Shown in pieces: positions 45,061 through 58,899 of a stretch of DNA of 64,000 nucleotides. The notes beneath the pieces were generated by a model that saw nothing but the letters and a program-made list of their open reading frames with translations, was not told the DNA's origin and did no database searches. This DNA comes from Trichuris trichiura. Its lineage: Eukaryota; Nematoda; Enoplea; Trichinellida; Trichuridae. Position 1 is the first letter of the stretch. Each line of letters starts with the position of its first letter. The stretch is from contig JBAJFE010000014.1 in assembly GCA_037903355.1 (NCBI GenBank), positions 2,914,001-2,978,000 of the forward strand. The letters are read 5' to 3'. The position numbers and the translations under genes were made by a program.

Positions 45061-47922
45061 CATCCAGTGTTTAAGAGGATAAGTAAATGGTGAGATTCGA
45101 TAAAAGTCATGCTTTATACTAATTTCTTTTTTTTGCGGCTGCAACACTATCAGTTGGCTGTGTATTGCATGTGTTTCCAGGAAAGAAAGCCTGAAAACCC
45201 CAAAATTCAAGAGCTGATCTTATAGGTAACGATGAGAAGCTTGATGTAATGGTTTCTCAAAGTCAATTTGTTAATCGCATATTCTCGTGAAAATTTGTAC
45301 GTTTCTTCGTTACCTGATTCTTTACTTGGACTATGAAAATTAACGGTATGCCGTTCGATTTGTTGATGAAAATTGAATCTTAAGTAGAATTAAATTGCTT
45401 CGCACACGTTCTTTTATGCATATGTTATCTATCTCCCTTAGTCCAGTTAAATTACAATAATATTAACGCAGCAATTACGGATGCGAGAATTTGTTATCAA
45501 GCAGGATAATAAGTGCCAAAATGGAAAAGCGTTTATTATAATTCGTTCTTTGTTTCCATTTGTTAAAAATTGTGAAGCATAGCATGGTGCATTAATGTTA
45601 TAATAGTTAGTCCGTGGAAGTAAAATCATTCTTAAATGGTTATGTCAGTAATGCAGACTTACTATTACATATGGTATTATTAACAATACACTATTGCAAT
45701 TTGCAGTCACCTATTAATAATCAGTATCAAGTTTTTTATTCCTTTGCAGACGTTTTGGTTAGCACCACAGAGAGCTGAGCATTTTAGAAGAGAATCATGA
45801 AAAAGTCTGAGTATTTTTATAATTGTTGACAAGAAGTCCGGTTTTCGTCCATACATTACCACGTGAGCAAGGACAACCTTATTAATAGTGGCAAACATTG
45901 GAATTCCCTTTGCGCAGGATATCCATTTCTTTTACTGCAATCTTACGTTGTATTCATTGCTAAATTTATTGGCTGTTAACTGCCCATTACGCAATCAACT
46001 GACACTACGGTAAATGATGGAAGGATAATTTCTTAACTATACTTCAAAAGCGGCATACTAAATGTTGTCAATGAAGTCTAATAATGAGACCATACATTGT
46101 TGATACAGTGCCTTCGATTTGAGTTGACAACCGCTGCAGGTTCTTCACCAACGACAACCTATCCAAATCGAATGAATTCGTTTTTTCTCTTTAACTTTCT
46201 GTCTATAAATTTCCTTAATAGAATAGCCTTAACAATGTTTTCTTACCTTCCAACAGACCGCTCCTGCCGAATCGTACGAAGAGGGCTTTACCACCTGGAA
46301 TATAAGCAATTAATATACCAGACAACTACTTTAAATTGAGTAATCTAATTTTAAATCGATTACTTTAAGTATTGTTAACTGTGAATAGGCCGACTTTCTA
46401 TTAACATATTTGTCCCAATCTTTCAAACCTAATTATTTACGCAACGTTACTTGCTGTTCTGTGTTTTAAATGGGGGTTTCTCTTTAACTCACGCAAGCAA
46501 TTCGATAACACCAAGGGCGCATTCATTTCGACACTCAACGAAACTGCTTTCAAACAATTTATAAATGCATACGCTTATAAATGAAAAATTACATTAATGA
46601 ATGAAACGGTTTAGTACAATAATGATGAGTTTTGTTCGCCTCTTTGAAAATGATCTCAGCTATTCGTAGTATTGCCACATGATTTGAAGTCAATGCTTTT
46701 AAGAGTAGTTTTCTTTACATACATTTACGCGCCCTATTTATATTCAAAGGAAAGCTGCTTAATAACGGGTTCTAGTCAACTTTCAGAAATGTTTTTTCTT
46801 GTGCTCATCCGTCCTGATACTCTCATGCGGCGGCTCGACATAGCTGATATCGAATGCTCCGATGTTGATAAAGTTCGTTTCCATAACGGAACTCGCCGTA
46901 GATAAAACCTATATATTACAAAACTCCATCCATCTTGTAACGAACAGCTACGCGTTCAAAAAAACTAAAAACCAATTTATGCAAAAGGAGATGTTTTTTA
47001 CTCAAGGATTTTATCTGGGAAAAGGGAAAACAACTTACCTAGACGCCTTAACACACTAATCCATCTTCTAATTATTTAAAATGTTATCCATTGTCCGATC
47101 AAATGATCAGGAAACAACAGCCGTAGCTGGTGCAGATAATGAGAAAAGACAATTCGTTCTGAAGCCTACGCTAGCAAAACTTCAGTAACATATTTCATAC
47201 GTTTTTCATGCTCATTCTTATATTAGCATCAAAAGGTCTACTCCTGCGCTACTCAATATTCAGTGCATGGAATTGAAATAAATTAAATTATGATAAAAAT
47301 AAGAGCAATGAACGTTTAGGCGTGACCCCTGTGATAGACTGCGCAATGTTATCATAAAATGAAATATCACTTTCTTCATACAATTAAAATCGAACATGGA
47401 GGGTTTATTAACATCTTCACTCCTTATTTGTTAGACAAACATAAAGTGTACCTTTGAACCAAGTGCAATGCCAGTGAATTTAGCAACGAATTACTGCAGC
47501 GTTAATTGTTCTTGCGGAACTTTTATATAAACAATCAACTTAAGGCTTAAATGAAAGCTAAGAAGATTCGACCATAGGAGTGGCATTTTAGATAAGGGCA
47601 CAGCGACCCAGCTTACTAAACTCATAAATTCAGAAACCTGTCTAGAGCGAAGAAATTAGTTACGCTTAACTACATCAATTATTCTTCAAATCTTACCTTC
47701 ACTTGGTAGCTGTTGAACCTAATGTTTTGAAAATATTTTCCCATTGTTTTGTTAGGATGAATGCACATCAGCGATAAAAGCACTATGATAAAAGGCAAAA
47801 GCCCTAGAAACTTTGCATCCTTCTTTTCAGTGAATGTAACTTTTATGTTCAACGTCTACTTATGTTAAAGCACAAAATGCCAAACCGTTATATAAATAGG
47901 TTTAGACGTTCACAATACTCAG
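45061..47922. other. Gene-poor AT-rich sequence
   Basis: Short ORFs only, none with motifs or a convincing exon border. No repeat ends placed. Confidence 0.4.
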
Positions 47923-48171
47923 CTACGTGAAATAAAGCTCTTCATTACCTCTCTCATTGGTCTTTTTCACTATAGATGCCTGTCTCAACTGCATGGCAGC
48001 AATTCTTTGACATAACGGTGAGTCGAGTCCATAAGCCAGTAAGCACTCGTCTAGCATTGTGCTGTCATTTCCATCGTACTGCTCTGCCCTTGATTGAAAA
48101 ACTGCAGAAGCAAGAAGCATGAGTACCAGAAAATAGGCTTGAATTGAAGCGCTCGTGTGACTACTTCGCAT
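47923..48171 (-). CDS. Possible small secreted peptide precursor
   Basis: 82-residue minus-strand frame. Residues 12-28 (AYFLVLMLLASAVFQSRA region) form a hydrophobic signal peptide with a plausible cleavage after SRA. The mature part is acidic at first (EQYDGNDSTMLDECLLAYG), with two cysteines nine residues apart and a dibasic KK near residue 69. No family is recognised. AGAGAG|GTAATG near the 3' end is a potential donor, so the real C-terminus may differ. Signal-like ORFs of this size can arise by chance. Confidence 0.4.
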   Translation of the reverse strand: MRSSHTSASIQAYFLVLMLLASAVFQSRAEQYDGNDSTMLDECLLAYGLDSPLCQRIAAMQLRQASIVKKTNERGNEELYFT

Positions 48172-51100
48172 TACTGAGGAATAAAACCTGAAATTTAAAG
48201 TACCAGTTATGGAACTCCTGAATAATTTCTAATGGAGTCAGTTTTTATACAGGTCAGAGTCACTTTTTCACGCAAAACTCGTGTTTAGAATTAGTGGTGA
48301 AACCAACTGAAGTTGCCGAACGTCTATTTCCATTAAACTGTGGGTGATTAAGAACTTACCGCATGTCCGTTACTGCATATTGACGCCTAAAGTAATTTTG
48401 ACGTTATTAGCTACAGTGCTTGAAAGCCTATCTCTGGATAATTTGTCTAGTTAAGGCAAGTTAACTGTTCCGAAATTGGGCATTCGAGTTGTAACTAGTT
48501 GCCTCTGAAGCCTCTACAGCTCACGCAATGTCCATTATCAACTTCTGCACTAAGCAAGAAAGAGATCCTGACAAATTTATTAGGAACCCTGTAACCAGAA
48601 GCTACTGGAAACCATCTTCATCAAAAGAACCAGCAGTGCGTAAGCATAATTCGTTTTTTCTTCAGCTATGTTTCCCGATTGACTTTTACTTCGAACGGGT
48701 GAGGTTTCTTGCAGTAAACAACCTTAAGAAAACTAATTGATATTCTCTTTAACTGACTCGATCAATAACATTTGCTAATGCTGTAGCACACTTCAGAGAC
48801 AACGACTGATCTTGCCGCGCTTCAAAATTCTTTTGAAAATAATAAATGAACGATTTTCAAAAAGGATTTTAATGTTAACCTTTTGGATTAATTCATTCAT
48901 TCACTTTCCATCGTAGATTTTGGTTTCATGAAAGCAACCCATTTTTGGCCAATTTTTAGCCAGTTTTTTAATAATATTTATTCCTTAACTTTCAGGTACA
49001 AGGCTGACCGTCACCCAAGGTAAACAACAGTGTAGATAATGACTTGACTTGAAGCAGAGTAGCTTTACTAAAAACGAAAACCGTTTTGAACTACTATGAA
49101 AATATGTTGCACTCTCACATCATTTGTTATACACGAAGTAGGTCATAGAAAGTTTTCGTATCCTTCATGGCACGAGGTGGCGTTGTCTGAATCCTTTCCA
49201 AGCAAAAACTTCAATGAAAATCCTTTCTATCAGCGCACCGTTGCTGACAGGATATATGGCGTTCTGATAACATCGGGAGTTTGCTAATAAATCAAGAGAC
49301 AGTAGTGAGCTACTCAAACGCACACTCCAGATGGCTTCTACAGGTTTCTCGAAATCCATCAAGCGTAAGGGTTAATGCCTCTCATTGTTATATTAAAACA
49401 GCGATTGTCTGGTTAGGCGACCATTTTTTCATCAGTGTTGTTGTAACTTTTTATTCGCGTATTAGCAAGAATGAACGTTATCAAACGTGCGACAAACTTT
49501 TGCATTTTTCGCAACTTAGTTCAGCTGTCACGGAATGAAATGGAACGACCTTGGTTGGACAGTTAGCATAAAGAAGCGTAGTTAAACGATTATTAGCGCA
49601 ATGTTTCAGAAGACAATGTATTTTCATTTCATGTCTGTCTTCCCAACAGTCTACGTTTCCTGTCTGCAAATAATCCTTATTAAAAATTGTATAGCTACCT
49701 GGGCCACGCCCGCCGCTCATTACCAATCGTTTATTTCGCGAATGACGGGTGAGTGGAGTCCGGAAAGCTGCATATCTCTCAATAAAAACCATTCACGAAC
49801 TGGACAAATTGACCCTAGCAAAGCATGATAGTAAACAGAATTTTTATCTACTAAAATTACTTTACTGCGTTGGTGTGCCTGCACATATTATTACCACGGT
49901 ACTAGATTGCAGCCAGTCAAGTAAAACAGAACTAATGGTCGCACTGACGGCGAAACGTAATGCGTTAGTTTTCTGTATCAGCTTAATCTGGACAAGCGAG
50001 CGCCAAGAAAGAGCATAAAAGTGGTTAATGTGATTATCAACCTTCTACAAGTGCACTTAAATTTTTGCCAAATCTTCTTACCAGTTACACTGCGGCAGCG
50101 GATTTCACAAGCACTGTAGCTATCTTTGTGTCTGTCAAAAATTCATACTTTTTGTTCTCAAATTCAGTGGTCTCCGGAGCTTCATTGGACAAAGGTAGTG
50201 TGTAGGAATAGACTTGAGGAAATGAAAAACTGTTCCAAAAGGCAAACGCTTATTTCTTTAAATTCTGTTTTGGCTCAGTATGATTGCAAAGTATAGTTAA
50301 GCTTAACATGCGACGTGTTGCCATATAGAATTGCTTGCGTTATAGCTGACAGATCATCGAGCAGTAGCGAAGTCTTAAATGCGTTCCAATCGCGAACCTA
50401 AGCACCAGCCGGACACAATTATGCTCCAAATTGAAAAATAAGTGCTAACAAGTATTGTGGCAAAACGTTTCGCAGCTTCGTTTATGGCCGCTTATTTAGG
50501 GTAAACATTGGCCCCAAAGCATCGCTAAGACTTCTTATCAGCTCCACTCAGACATCTATTGTTGAATTTTTTCAGATGATCAGTTGGAGCTATGTTCATG
50601 AAAAAAGGGCTTTCAACTCAAAAAGCATTTTGTATTTCAGTCATGTCGCCTCATAGTAGCGGTGCAACTGTCAAAGGCAGTTCCTGAACTGGTAAACTGC
50701 AAAGATCTGAACATAGTGCAGATGAACCTCTTCGCACGCGGCTACAAGTGGTAACCCAAAACAGATCTGGAAGTGAAGTCCATAGTCCGTTCGTGATTTC
50801 AGTGCGAAGAATCGGGAGACAATCCGCAAAAACTTCGATTATAAGCCTGAGGCGAAAGCTCCATGATCGCGGCTAAACGCTGACTTTTTCGACCTGTCTC
50901 AAGACAAAGCACGTTTCATAATAGTGGATGCATCTTCGGAGTGGTTGCGTTGTTCCGTCAAGGTTCATGAGAGCAGTTGTTGAGATACTAAGATAATTTT
51001 TCCAACCCGCGGTTTGCTTGATTTTGTGGTTACGAACAACGGAAGTGCTTCATAAGCTATGAGATTTCAGCTGAATCTCATAGTTTATGAAGTCCAATCA

Positions 51101-54100
51101 AATTCGTCTTTTAACAATCATACCTTTACATTCAGCTTCCAGAGACCAAACAGAACGTTTAGCACAAAGTCAAAGGGAAAGATTTTTTGAAAAAAGAATC
51201 ATCCAACAATTGTAACATTCATTTATCTCACGCCTCATACTAATCCCGCATGTGACGGCACCTGGAGGAAAATTAATAGTAGTTCTCCGAAACTCCTCAT
51301 GAGTACAAAACTAACTACTTGCGTGGATCGTTAGTTCCGCACGGCGGTGACGTTGGTCACATGAACCGTGAACCATCAAGTGGGCCATCATATGTCAAGA
51401 CTATGACGAGTTCAAGAATTGGATCAATGTAGTCATAACTGGCTAACTTTGTCACATTATGTACATTGTTCATGCGCCAGATGGACTGACGTGTAAACAA
51501 CATGTGAACCAGCTTTGCTCGCGTAGCGTTAACACATGCCCTAGCTGACAAGTGGGAAGAATGTCGCATCCTTTAAAAACGCTTCACTCTGTTGGTGCAC
51601 CTGCACACATTCTTACTCCAGTACTAGATTACAGTCATCTAAGTAAAGAAAGGACGTGACGAAAAAAGTGGGCATTTTTTAGCAAAAGATCTGATTAATC
51701 AGAATGTTACTTATAAGGATTCTTTTCTCCAATGATCACTCATTCGACTTTTTCCAAAATCACCGTAAGAAGTTTCAGTAAATTGCTAACTATACGCTGG
51801 GAAGAGTGCATGTGGAAGACCAAAATAAAGTGACAGCAGTGACCTTTAAAGCATATGCGGTGGTCAAGCATTCCATCTAACAGTCACTTGATCCCTACCG
51901 AAGCTCTTATAGAGCAAATAACTACATCCGCCACTGAAAAAGCAAGGAAGGCTTTTCACATGGTTTTGCTCCTTGAATAACGGAAAACAAGGCACCGAAA
52001 TCAATCTACCGCTAATAACTGTGATTACATAACCTCACTGCTACGCCAAATTTGCAGTACTTGTATTTAGCCTTCCTTTTCTACAACTGTTTGTGTCACA
52101 TCAGCAAACCCTCCCTATTTCTTTCCTTAACGACGAAGTAATACAATTTCCAGAACCGAAAGCTGTTTTATGCCTTCATTCATGCATAATTTAAGCGTAC
52201 GCAATCATAGACTTGCTGGACAAAGAAGAAGAAGAACATAACAGTCTTTTCAAATAACAGTGAAACTTAGCTATTAAGAACTTCACAACTGATTGCTAAG
52301 CTGTATCTCCGTCATGCAATAAACAGCTGCCGAAGTGGGCACAGTAGCTATTAGTATTTTTTCTAAGCGATGGTATACATTGTAAACTGATGAGGATGTA
52401 TATACAATACGCCCGTTACAAGGCATTTCATTTTCTCAAGCTTTATGATCCGAAAAACTAACCGCTTGAGCAAAACATGAACCCAGTTTAAACAACGATT
52501 TTTCACGCATAACAACGAAAAAATGCAGTTGCACCAAACACTAATCGACTATTTGTAAGATTCTTACTAGCGTTATAACAAAAAGCTTATGGACGACAAA
52601 AGTTCACACTGAATTTCACAAAGTAAGTAGAAAAAATAAACCATTTTTCACCCTAAACAATTATGCCTCAGTCTAAACGACATGCAGTTGTTAAACCGTT
52701 TTCTTGTTCAACTTAATTAAGTGCCAATATCAATTAAACAAAACAACATGAACGTTGAGCTCAACTGTGTACTGAGTTCGTCATGCTCTTTCACCTTAAG
52801 CACTTGAATACTCAATGCACCTTTACTGTAACATTTAAAATAGTTTTAACTGTAGTCAGCGTTGTTGACATCATATTAATAGCAATGTAAAGTTTATACT
52901 GCGTCACTTGAAGAGGTTGACCTCATAAAATAGGTGATCCCTACGGTGTACTAAGCTTAATAAGAACTGACAATTATTTTTGGAACTGATAGAAAACCAT
53001 ACTTTTTTAAACGCCAGTAACAAATGCGTGCAGAAGCTTGGGATTTTAAACGTACTACTTAAGGGAATAATTCTGAAACTTTCACATTCATTCAGTGAAA
53101 TGATGGTTACATTACTCAGTAGAATGATTTAGAAGAATGCAGCAGTGCCTCATTAATCTTTCAGCGACTGCTAAAATGAAATGCACCTTTTTTATTTTTC
53201 GAAACAACGTTGTTTAAAGTAGGAGGTGGTTACACAATTCTTGGGCTCTTATATTTTTAGAGTATTAAGTAAGACAGCCCTCTCTTGAGATGTGCAATGA
53301 TAATCAGAGGACTCACTTAGGCGAAACACCGACGTAACAGCAGGTGAGGAGAACTTTGCGAAATGAAACGCGCCTCTTCAAGTTCACGTAGCGGAGCTAA
53401 ATGGGACTCAGAGGCTGAGAAGATAGGGAAATATACTGCGTATAATTTAATAAGAAAGCGTAATAGGCTTGCGTAGGCCGCCAAGGGAACAACACAAAGT
53501 AATTGACAAATCGTAACCGCCATCAACGCCATTTATCTAATGGTCAATACAGGCGTCACTGCGCCCCCCCTTTTCGTCCCCAACAGCGTAGGAACATCAA
53601 GTAATTTAATTTTACCATATGTAACTGACAGTAAAACGGCAGAAACAGCAATTCTGTTCCTGCAGCAGGATTACGAAACTCGAATTGTTTTTGAAAGCAG
53701 TTAAACCTAACAAAGGTTCCCCCTGCAAACTATTTCCTCCATGAATGCAAGGAAATTGAATTCGATGGCTATTTCGTTTTACTTGGAATTCGTCACCAAG
53801 AGTGCCAAGTGATTTTGCAATTACTTAAGCAGAGGTGAAAAAACACATCTGCCCAAGGGCATACGAATGTTCTCTAATTTGAATCCCATTTCGATAACTG
53901 AAATTTCGCATACCACACTGAAAATTTGTGGATACGTTACGGAGCAAATGGTTTCTAAAATTAAATCATCGACCAATGGGGTACTTAATTATCAGTGCAC
54001 TTATAATTCGCACATTCCCAATAAAAGCTTTCCTTAAGTTCAAGTCGATACTACTGTCTAGTTCTGTCACCTCAAGAAGAGACTTGGTCAAATGCTTTCC

Positions 54101-56578
54101 GGATGACTTTAACTCTGCAAATTACATAGCTGTTCCTGCTTGTGGGCGCTTTTCCACAAACAGCAAAGCAAATTTCCACAACTTTGAATGAGGAGAAGTC
54201 AGACACGCAACAATCACGTTTTTATAATTCATAGCGGTTCTAAAGAAAACTGCTAAGGTGGCAAACCGAAAATGCACATTTTTTAACTCTTTGTGATAGC
54301 TGAGCAATCAAGCATGCATGTAGTTGAGTGCTTTGTTACTGTTTATTTCAGGATAACGCAATTGTCCTGCTTGACAAATAAGCGTTTTAACTGCGTAGGA
54401 ACTATTATGCGATAGAATGGCACTGTAATTGCGCGTAGTAGGGAAAGCATTGTTTCATGCAACTGACTGACTCTGCCACTTTTAATGTTTTAAACTTAAA
54501 TAATAGATTTCTGCAGTTCAGTACAACATAGACATGAATTTCATCCCATCTCGTAGGACCCACTCTTGCTGTGGCCCCGCAAACTCAGAAATTCTGTAAT
54601 ATCAACCATGCTGATCCAGTAAAGTATACCGAAAGGAAAAGTGCACGTCAGTAACTTTCCTCTGAGGTCAGTCCCATTTGAAAAACTGTATTGAGAAAGC
54701 TATGACTGCATCAGTATCAACATTTCAGTAGGGGCGAAAGAAATTATTTCCAGGTACCCCTCCAGCGTTGCAGAAGATGGCTACGGAAGCTAAAAGAGGA
54801 AGACCTTCAACAGTGGTAGAAGTATGGCTGCGTAAGTACAAGCCGTCATCTCGTCAAGGCAATGTTCTGATAGAAATTTTCCAAAGGATTCACTGAGCAC
54901 AGAGCTGCTCGCAACAAATGCATAAGTTGTTATTTTGGTAGGCCCAAAACGCCCATTTTATTAACGAGAAAAGGAAAAGAAGAAAACAGTGCCATGCTTT
55001 TAAGGTACCGTTTATCCAGTTGTCTGTGTCACACTAAATAGCAGTACGTATACATGAAGTTCAAGCGAACACAAAAACAAAAATTACAATCAGAAACATT
55101 TCATTTGATCACTAGATGGCTTTTCGTGTTCCTTGTGCTTTCAGCTAAGCTGAGCAACTGTTTTACCAATAAGCATGTAATGATCCTTCATCTTGCCGGC
55201 GACGGAACCATTAAAGTATAGCATTCCGAACACTTCAGAGGTTAGTAACCTTGTTGTTCCTCCTGCATTCCTTATAGTTGCTTATCTGTTCTGGAGTAGA
55301 GTTTTTGCTCAGTTTTATTTCACAGACTCACAGGAAACAAGAAACTCCGTTAAGTAATCAAATGAAACTTCATTGACTCTATACAAGACATCCAGTTTCC
55401 ATTTAACAGCGGTGTTGCTTGTAACTGATATGCGCATCAGGCAGCAAAAGATGCGGCTATTTTAGGTTTACTTAGAAGCAAACGACAGTTCAGTTATGAC
55501 ATTAATTCACAGGAACAGTGTATAGTGGAGCACGTTCCTTTGGAACTTTTCCCCGTAGCTTGCTGCCTTAATTTCTTAATGCGTTTTGGTTGGCGGACAA
55601 ATCAGCGCCCAGTGGCATCTTCTATTTTTATGGAAGCTATTTTTTCAGCTATTCTCGATCTAATTATTTGAAAAATGTACGCGTTTTAGCCGCTATCAGG
55701 GATAGCATTTTGATAGACGATCACCTGCAATCTAAACATTGCCATCTATTTTCACACCGCTGCGTGAACTAAAAACTAATTGAGGGGGTGTCTTCTTAAT
55801 TTGGAAGGTTTTAAGAAAATAACTTGCTGAAAGGTACAACGTAATCTAATAATCAATAAATGTAAATTGTGGTAAATGTAATTTTTGGGATCCAGGAGAA
55901 AGAAGGGTAATGGAGACGGATGGGAGTAACGGATGGAAGAGCAATGAATAAATGAACATACAGTTATACCAGAAAAGAAAGGGGGATTTTAGTTAAAGGT
56001 AGGCAGGAGAAAAACGAATGAGAATAAAAAGAATAAGAAAAAAGATTCCAGTCCAAAAGATACTGGTTAAAAATTCTATCCTATCTGACGTTTATTGTTC
56101 CAAAAATAAATCATAATAACCGCTGGTGTGCTGTATTTCTGCTAGTGATCACATAAGAGGTTTAAATCAGCTTGTGGTTCCGTGAGTGCAAAACTCTAGT
56201 TCAAGTCTATAATCAAAGTAAGTAAACAAAGATTATCTTGTTGTCTACACACTGAATTATTATTCTTCAGTGAAAACAAGAACAATGCACATACATATTT
56301 AGCAGTTCCTAATGCTTTGTGCTGGCCGAAATGCAAATACACTGCCCATATCTTTGAAAATACGATCTCCTTACGGTTTCCTGGAAGCTCCTAGTCTGAA
56401 CACTGATACATGGGAGGTGTTCTCTGAAACCTGTGCTTTCAAAAGCTTCAGGAAGCAGTTTTACGATTACGTGCACCTTAACCCCTTGCCTACGACCCAG
56501 GATAATCTTCCATGAAGGGTAATTCACCTAACCTACACATTTCGAAAGACGGGGTACCTTTTAACGGACTTCGGTTGT
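48172..56578. other. Gene-poor sequence with dispersed repeats
   Basis: A repeat links 49865-49935 and 51585-51655 (shared GGTACTAGATTGCAGCCA and CAGTACTAGATTACAGTCA type words, about 75% alike), with a weaker echo near 57890. A hairpin lies at 51048-51092. An ORF at 48528-48740 is followed by GTAAGC but has no other support. I see no confident gene. Confidence 0.4.
51048..51092. repeat. Hairpin
   Basis: Arms CTTCATAAGCTATGAGATT (51048-51066) and their inverse (51074-51092) pair over 19 positions with one wobble, loop of seven. Not part of any element I can delimit. Confidence 0.6.
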
Positions 56579-56760
56579 TTCATAGTTGATCTTTGGTTCA
56601 AAGATTTGGCCTGTTTGATGCATATGTAAATAAACTTCAAAGTGCCCTACTAGCGAATGGATGGGCATAGTTAGAAAAAATTAAGAACGGTTGTATACCG
56701 TATGTTTCAGAACAAGAGCATGCTGACTTGTCGTTAGCCAGTGGTACAGCTTCGCTAGAT
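56579..56760 (-). repeat. Single arm of the hammerhead-bearing repeat with decayed ribozyme
   Basis: Matches 14030-14195 (CATAGTTGATCTT, CTAGCGAATGGATGGGC). At the end the minus strand reads CTAACGA...GAA, ACAT, A, CGG, i.e. the ACGU-type copy after CpG-like decay. Confidence 0.6.
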
Positions 56761-58038
56761 AAAATAATGCATCTTCAATGGTTTTTTAATGGTGAGAACT
56801 TACCACCATACAACTGCAACTTTCTTATACGCTGTATTGCGTCACAGGAAAAGCAAAATTTTGTCCGTTAAAACCATTACATTTTATTGCGAAGATGTCA
56901 ACTAATTATATTTTTCCGCTAAGCACACGAGTAATCGTGCCGCAAAAGTTAGAGCTTGGACTGAGCGAAGCTTGTAGACCTACCGCTGAAGATAAGTCCT
57001 ATTTATAGTAATATCATTAGTTTAATCAAGAGAAGCAGTAATCGCAATTTCTCGCTATATCTAGTGCTATGCGCCAAATACTGGCCCGTTATTTACGTCA
57101 TCAAAGGCGTGCATTTTTCACAAGTTTGCAGTCAGTGCCGAAGAGCATTGCGCTCCGCAGCAAGAGTAGGCTTAAACTGAAACACAGACATCCTCCGCTT
57201 TATGTAGCTTGCCTTCCATGAAGGGGGATTTGTCTCTGTTTTCTCTGTACGAAAGATATGCAGGGCCTATCGTAGCCGTTACGAAGAACGGTCAGTACCT
57301 AAAAAGCATACTATGCTTCCTAGCATTCTGTGTGCTAGTAGCTGCGTGAACGCGTCATTGCATTTACAAATTAGCTGTCCATGAGGAAACGCATTCAGTA
57401 ACAGGCCACAATAGGTTTGAACAGTCTATGAGCGTTTGTACTTTAGTTTGGGCATTTGTTAGCAGCACGTACCATAAGGCAGCAGAAAACCCTAAATGAG
57501 CAGGACAGCGAACAGCTAGAAAAAAAAGGCTGTCCAATAAGCGGAAATGAAGTTTTTGTGAGATATTTTTACCATGACTGACAATGCCCTGAACATTGAG
57601 TAAACACTTTATGCTAATTTTGAAAATGCTGGTCGGTTTCGAGCAATCTTGGAAAACGTTTAGAATCCATATAGAGAAATGTATGATAGAAAAACGCGCC
57701 ATGCCAAATGCATTGACATAATGTCATTTTTCAAACGTTCCGCTTCACCAGGAGCAGCATACAGTGGGTTGCAGCCATCGGCATTTAGGCAGATAAGCAC
57801 GCAGGCGGCGGCTTATCCATTTTGAAGACACCTGACAGAGACGATAGTCAATGGATGTTTTACTTTCAAGTCATTCTGGTAACTTTCAACTTCCAGTATT
57901 AGATTACTGCAAACGGAAACAAAATCCTTGGATAGGCAACAGCACTATAGTTAGATGCATGGTCATGGACAACGGACTTCATGGCAGCCGTTGTCCAGCA
58001 GGTTCGCGGCTGGCGTCTTATCTTTCCGATTAGAGTAA
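56761..58038. other. Intergenic, nothing certain
   Basis: A 112-codon minus ORF (57364-57702) shows no motif. No repeats beyond the weak echo near 57890. Confidence 0.35.
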
Positions 58039-58320
58039 ATGAAGCTGCATTGTGCTGATATTATCTTTACATTGTTTATCTTATTATTGCTGTTTTCATT
58101 TTACGCGAAAGCTATACCCGTACATTTCATTTGTCATTCCTCTTCCCGATATGGTTTAGTTCATTTTCTGAGCCTCTGCTGTTCAAAATCGTCTCGCGTT
58201 TTAGCTAAGAGCAATCATTCTTTCTCTTTACAAACGATTACCGTACAAACAACTCAAATTCCGTCAAAATCCGCAAAGCGAGAGACATTCAGATCAGTAC
58301 ATCAAGTGCTGTACCCTTGA
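58039..58320 (+). CDS. Low-confidence ORF with signal-like N-terminus
   Basis: 93 residues. Residues 8-25 (IIFTLFILLLLFSFYAKA) resemble a signal peptide, with a plausible cut before IPV. The rest is Ser/Thr/Cys-rich with no recognised motif, splice structure or poly(A) signal. Hydrophobic runs are common in AT-rich DNA, so this may be chance. Confidence 0.2.
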   Translation: MKLHCADIIFTLFILLLLFSFYAKAIPVHFICHSSSRYGLVHFLSLCCSKSSRVLAKSNHSFSLQTITVQTTQIPSKSAKRETFRSVHQVLYP

Positions 58321-58845
58321 CATCGATTTTTATTTTCAAGCTATGCAACTGCTTTAACTTCCGCCGTAATGAATTCTATTAAAACATAAATCGCATAGGC
58401 TTACAAATGCGTTCGTCATAATATCATCATTTAATGGTGCAATTTTTTTGATTATATTAATAACGTATTAATACTCCGTGAACTAAGCTTCAGCTTTATT
58501 TCAGAGTTTAACGAAAGAGCTAAAGTTGGCAAATAACATTACTAAGAATATTTCTGCACAATACCACTTGCTGCTTTCGCAGCTCTTACTAAATCAGATG
58601 TGTAGTCTTTCTCCCAAACAGTGTTCGTCAATAGCCCACCTGATGACATGACTCATTAATCATTAGTCCATTGGTCCAGTTTTTCTTACTTACATGAATG
58701 CATCTCTGTTCTTAACGGTGCCTAATCGCTGCAGAAGAATCAGTCAAATAAAATCAAACCACGTGAACGGTTAACGCAATTTTAACGATGTAATCTTTAA
58801 ACATGTTTGACCATGTTTGGTCCATTTTATTTATTGTTGAGAACG

Positions 58846-58895
58846 AAAGAGCTTTCGAGATGCAGCTGATCTCATCGTCAGAGTCTTGACCACTA
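58846..58895 (-). ncRNA. Decayed or atypical hammerhead
   Basis: Minus strand: CTGACGA, stem II TGAGAT with ATCTCG (five pairs plus a wobble), GAA, AGCT, C. Core and stem II are good, but I cannot form stem I next to the core, so a full fold is doubtful. Confidence 0.4.
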
Positions 58896-58899
58896 TTAC

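Noticed and set aside
50820..50870. GCGAAAGCTCC following CCTGAGGC, considered as a hammerhead
   Set aside because: Only one base separates the two motifs; no stem II possible.
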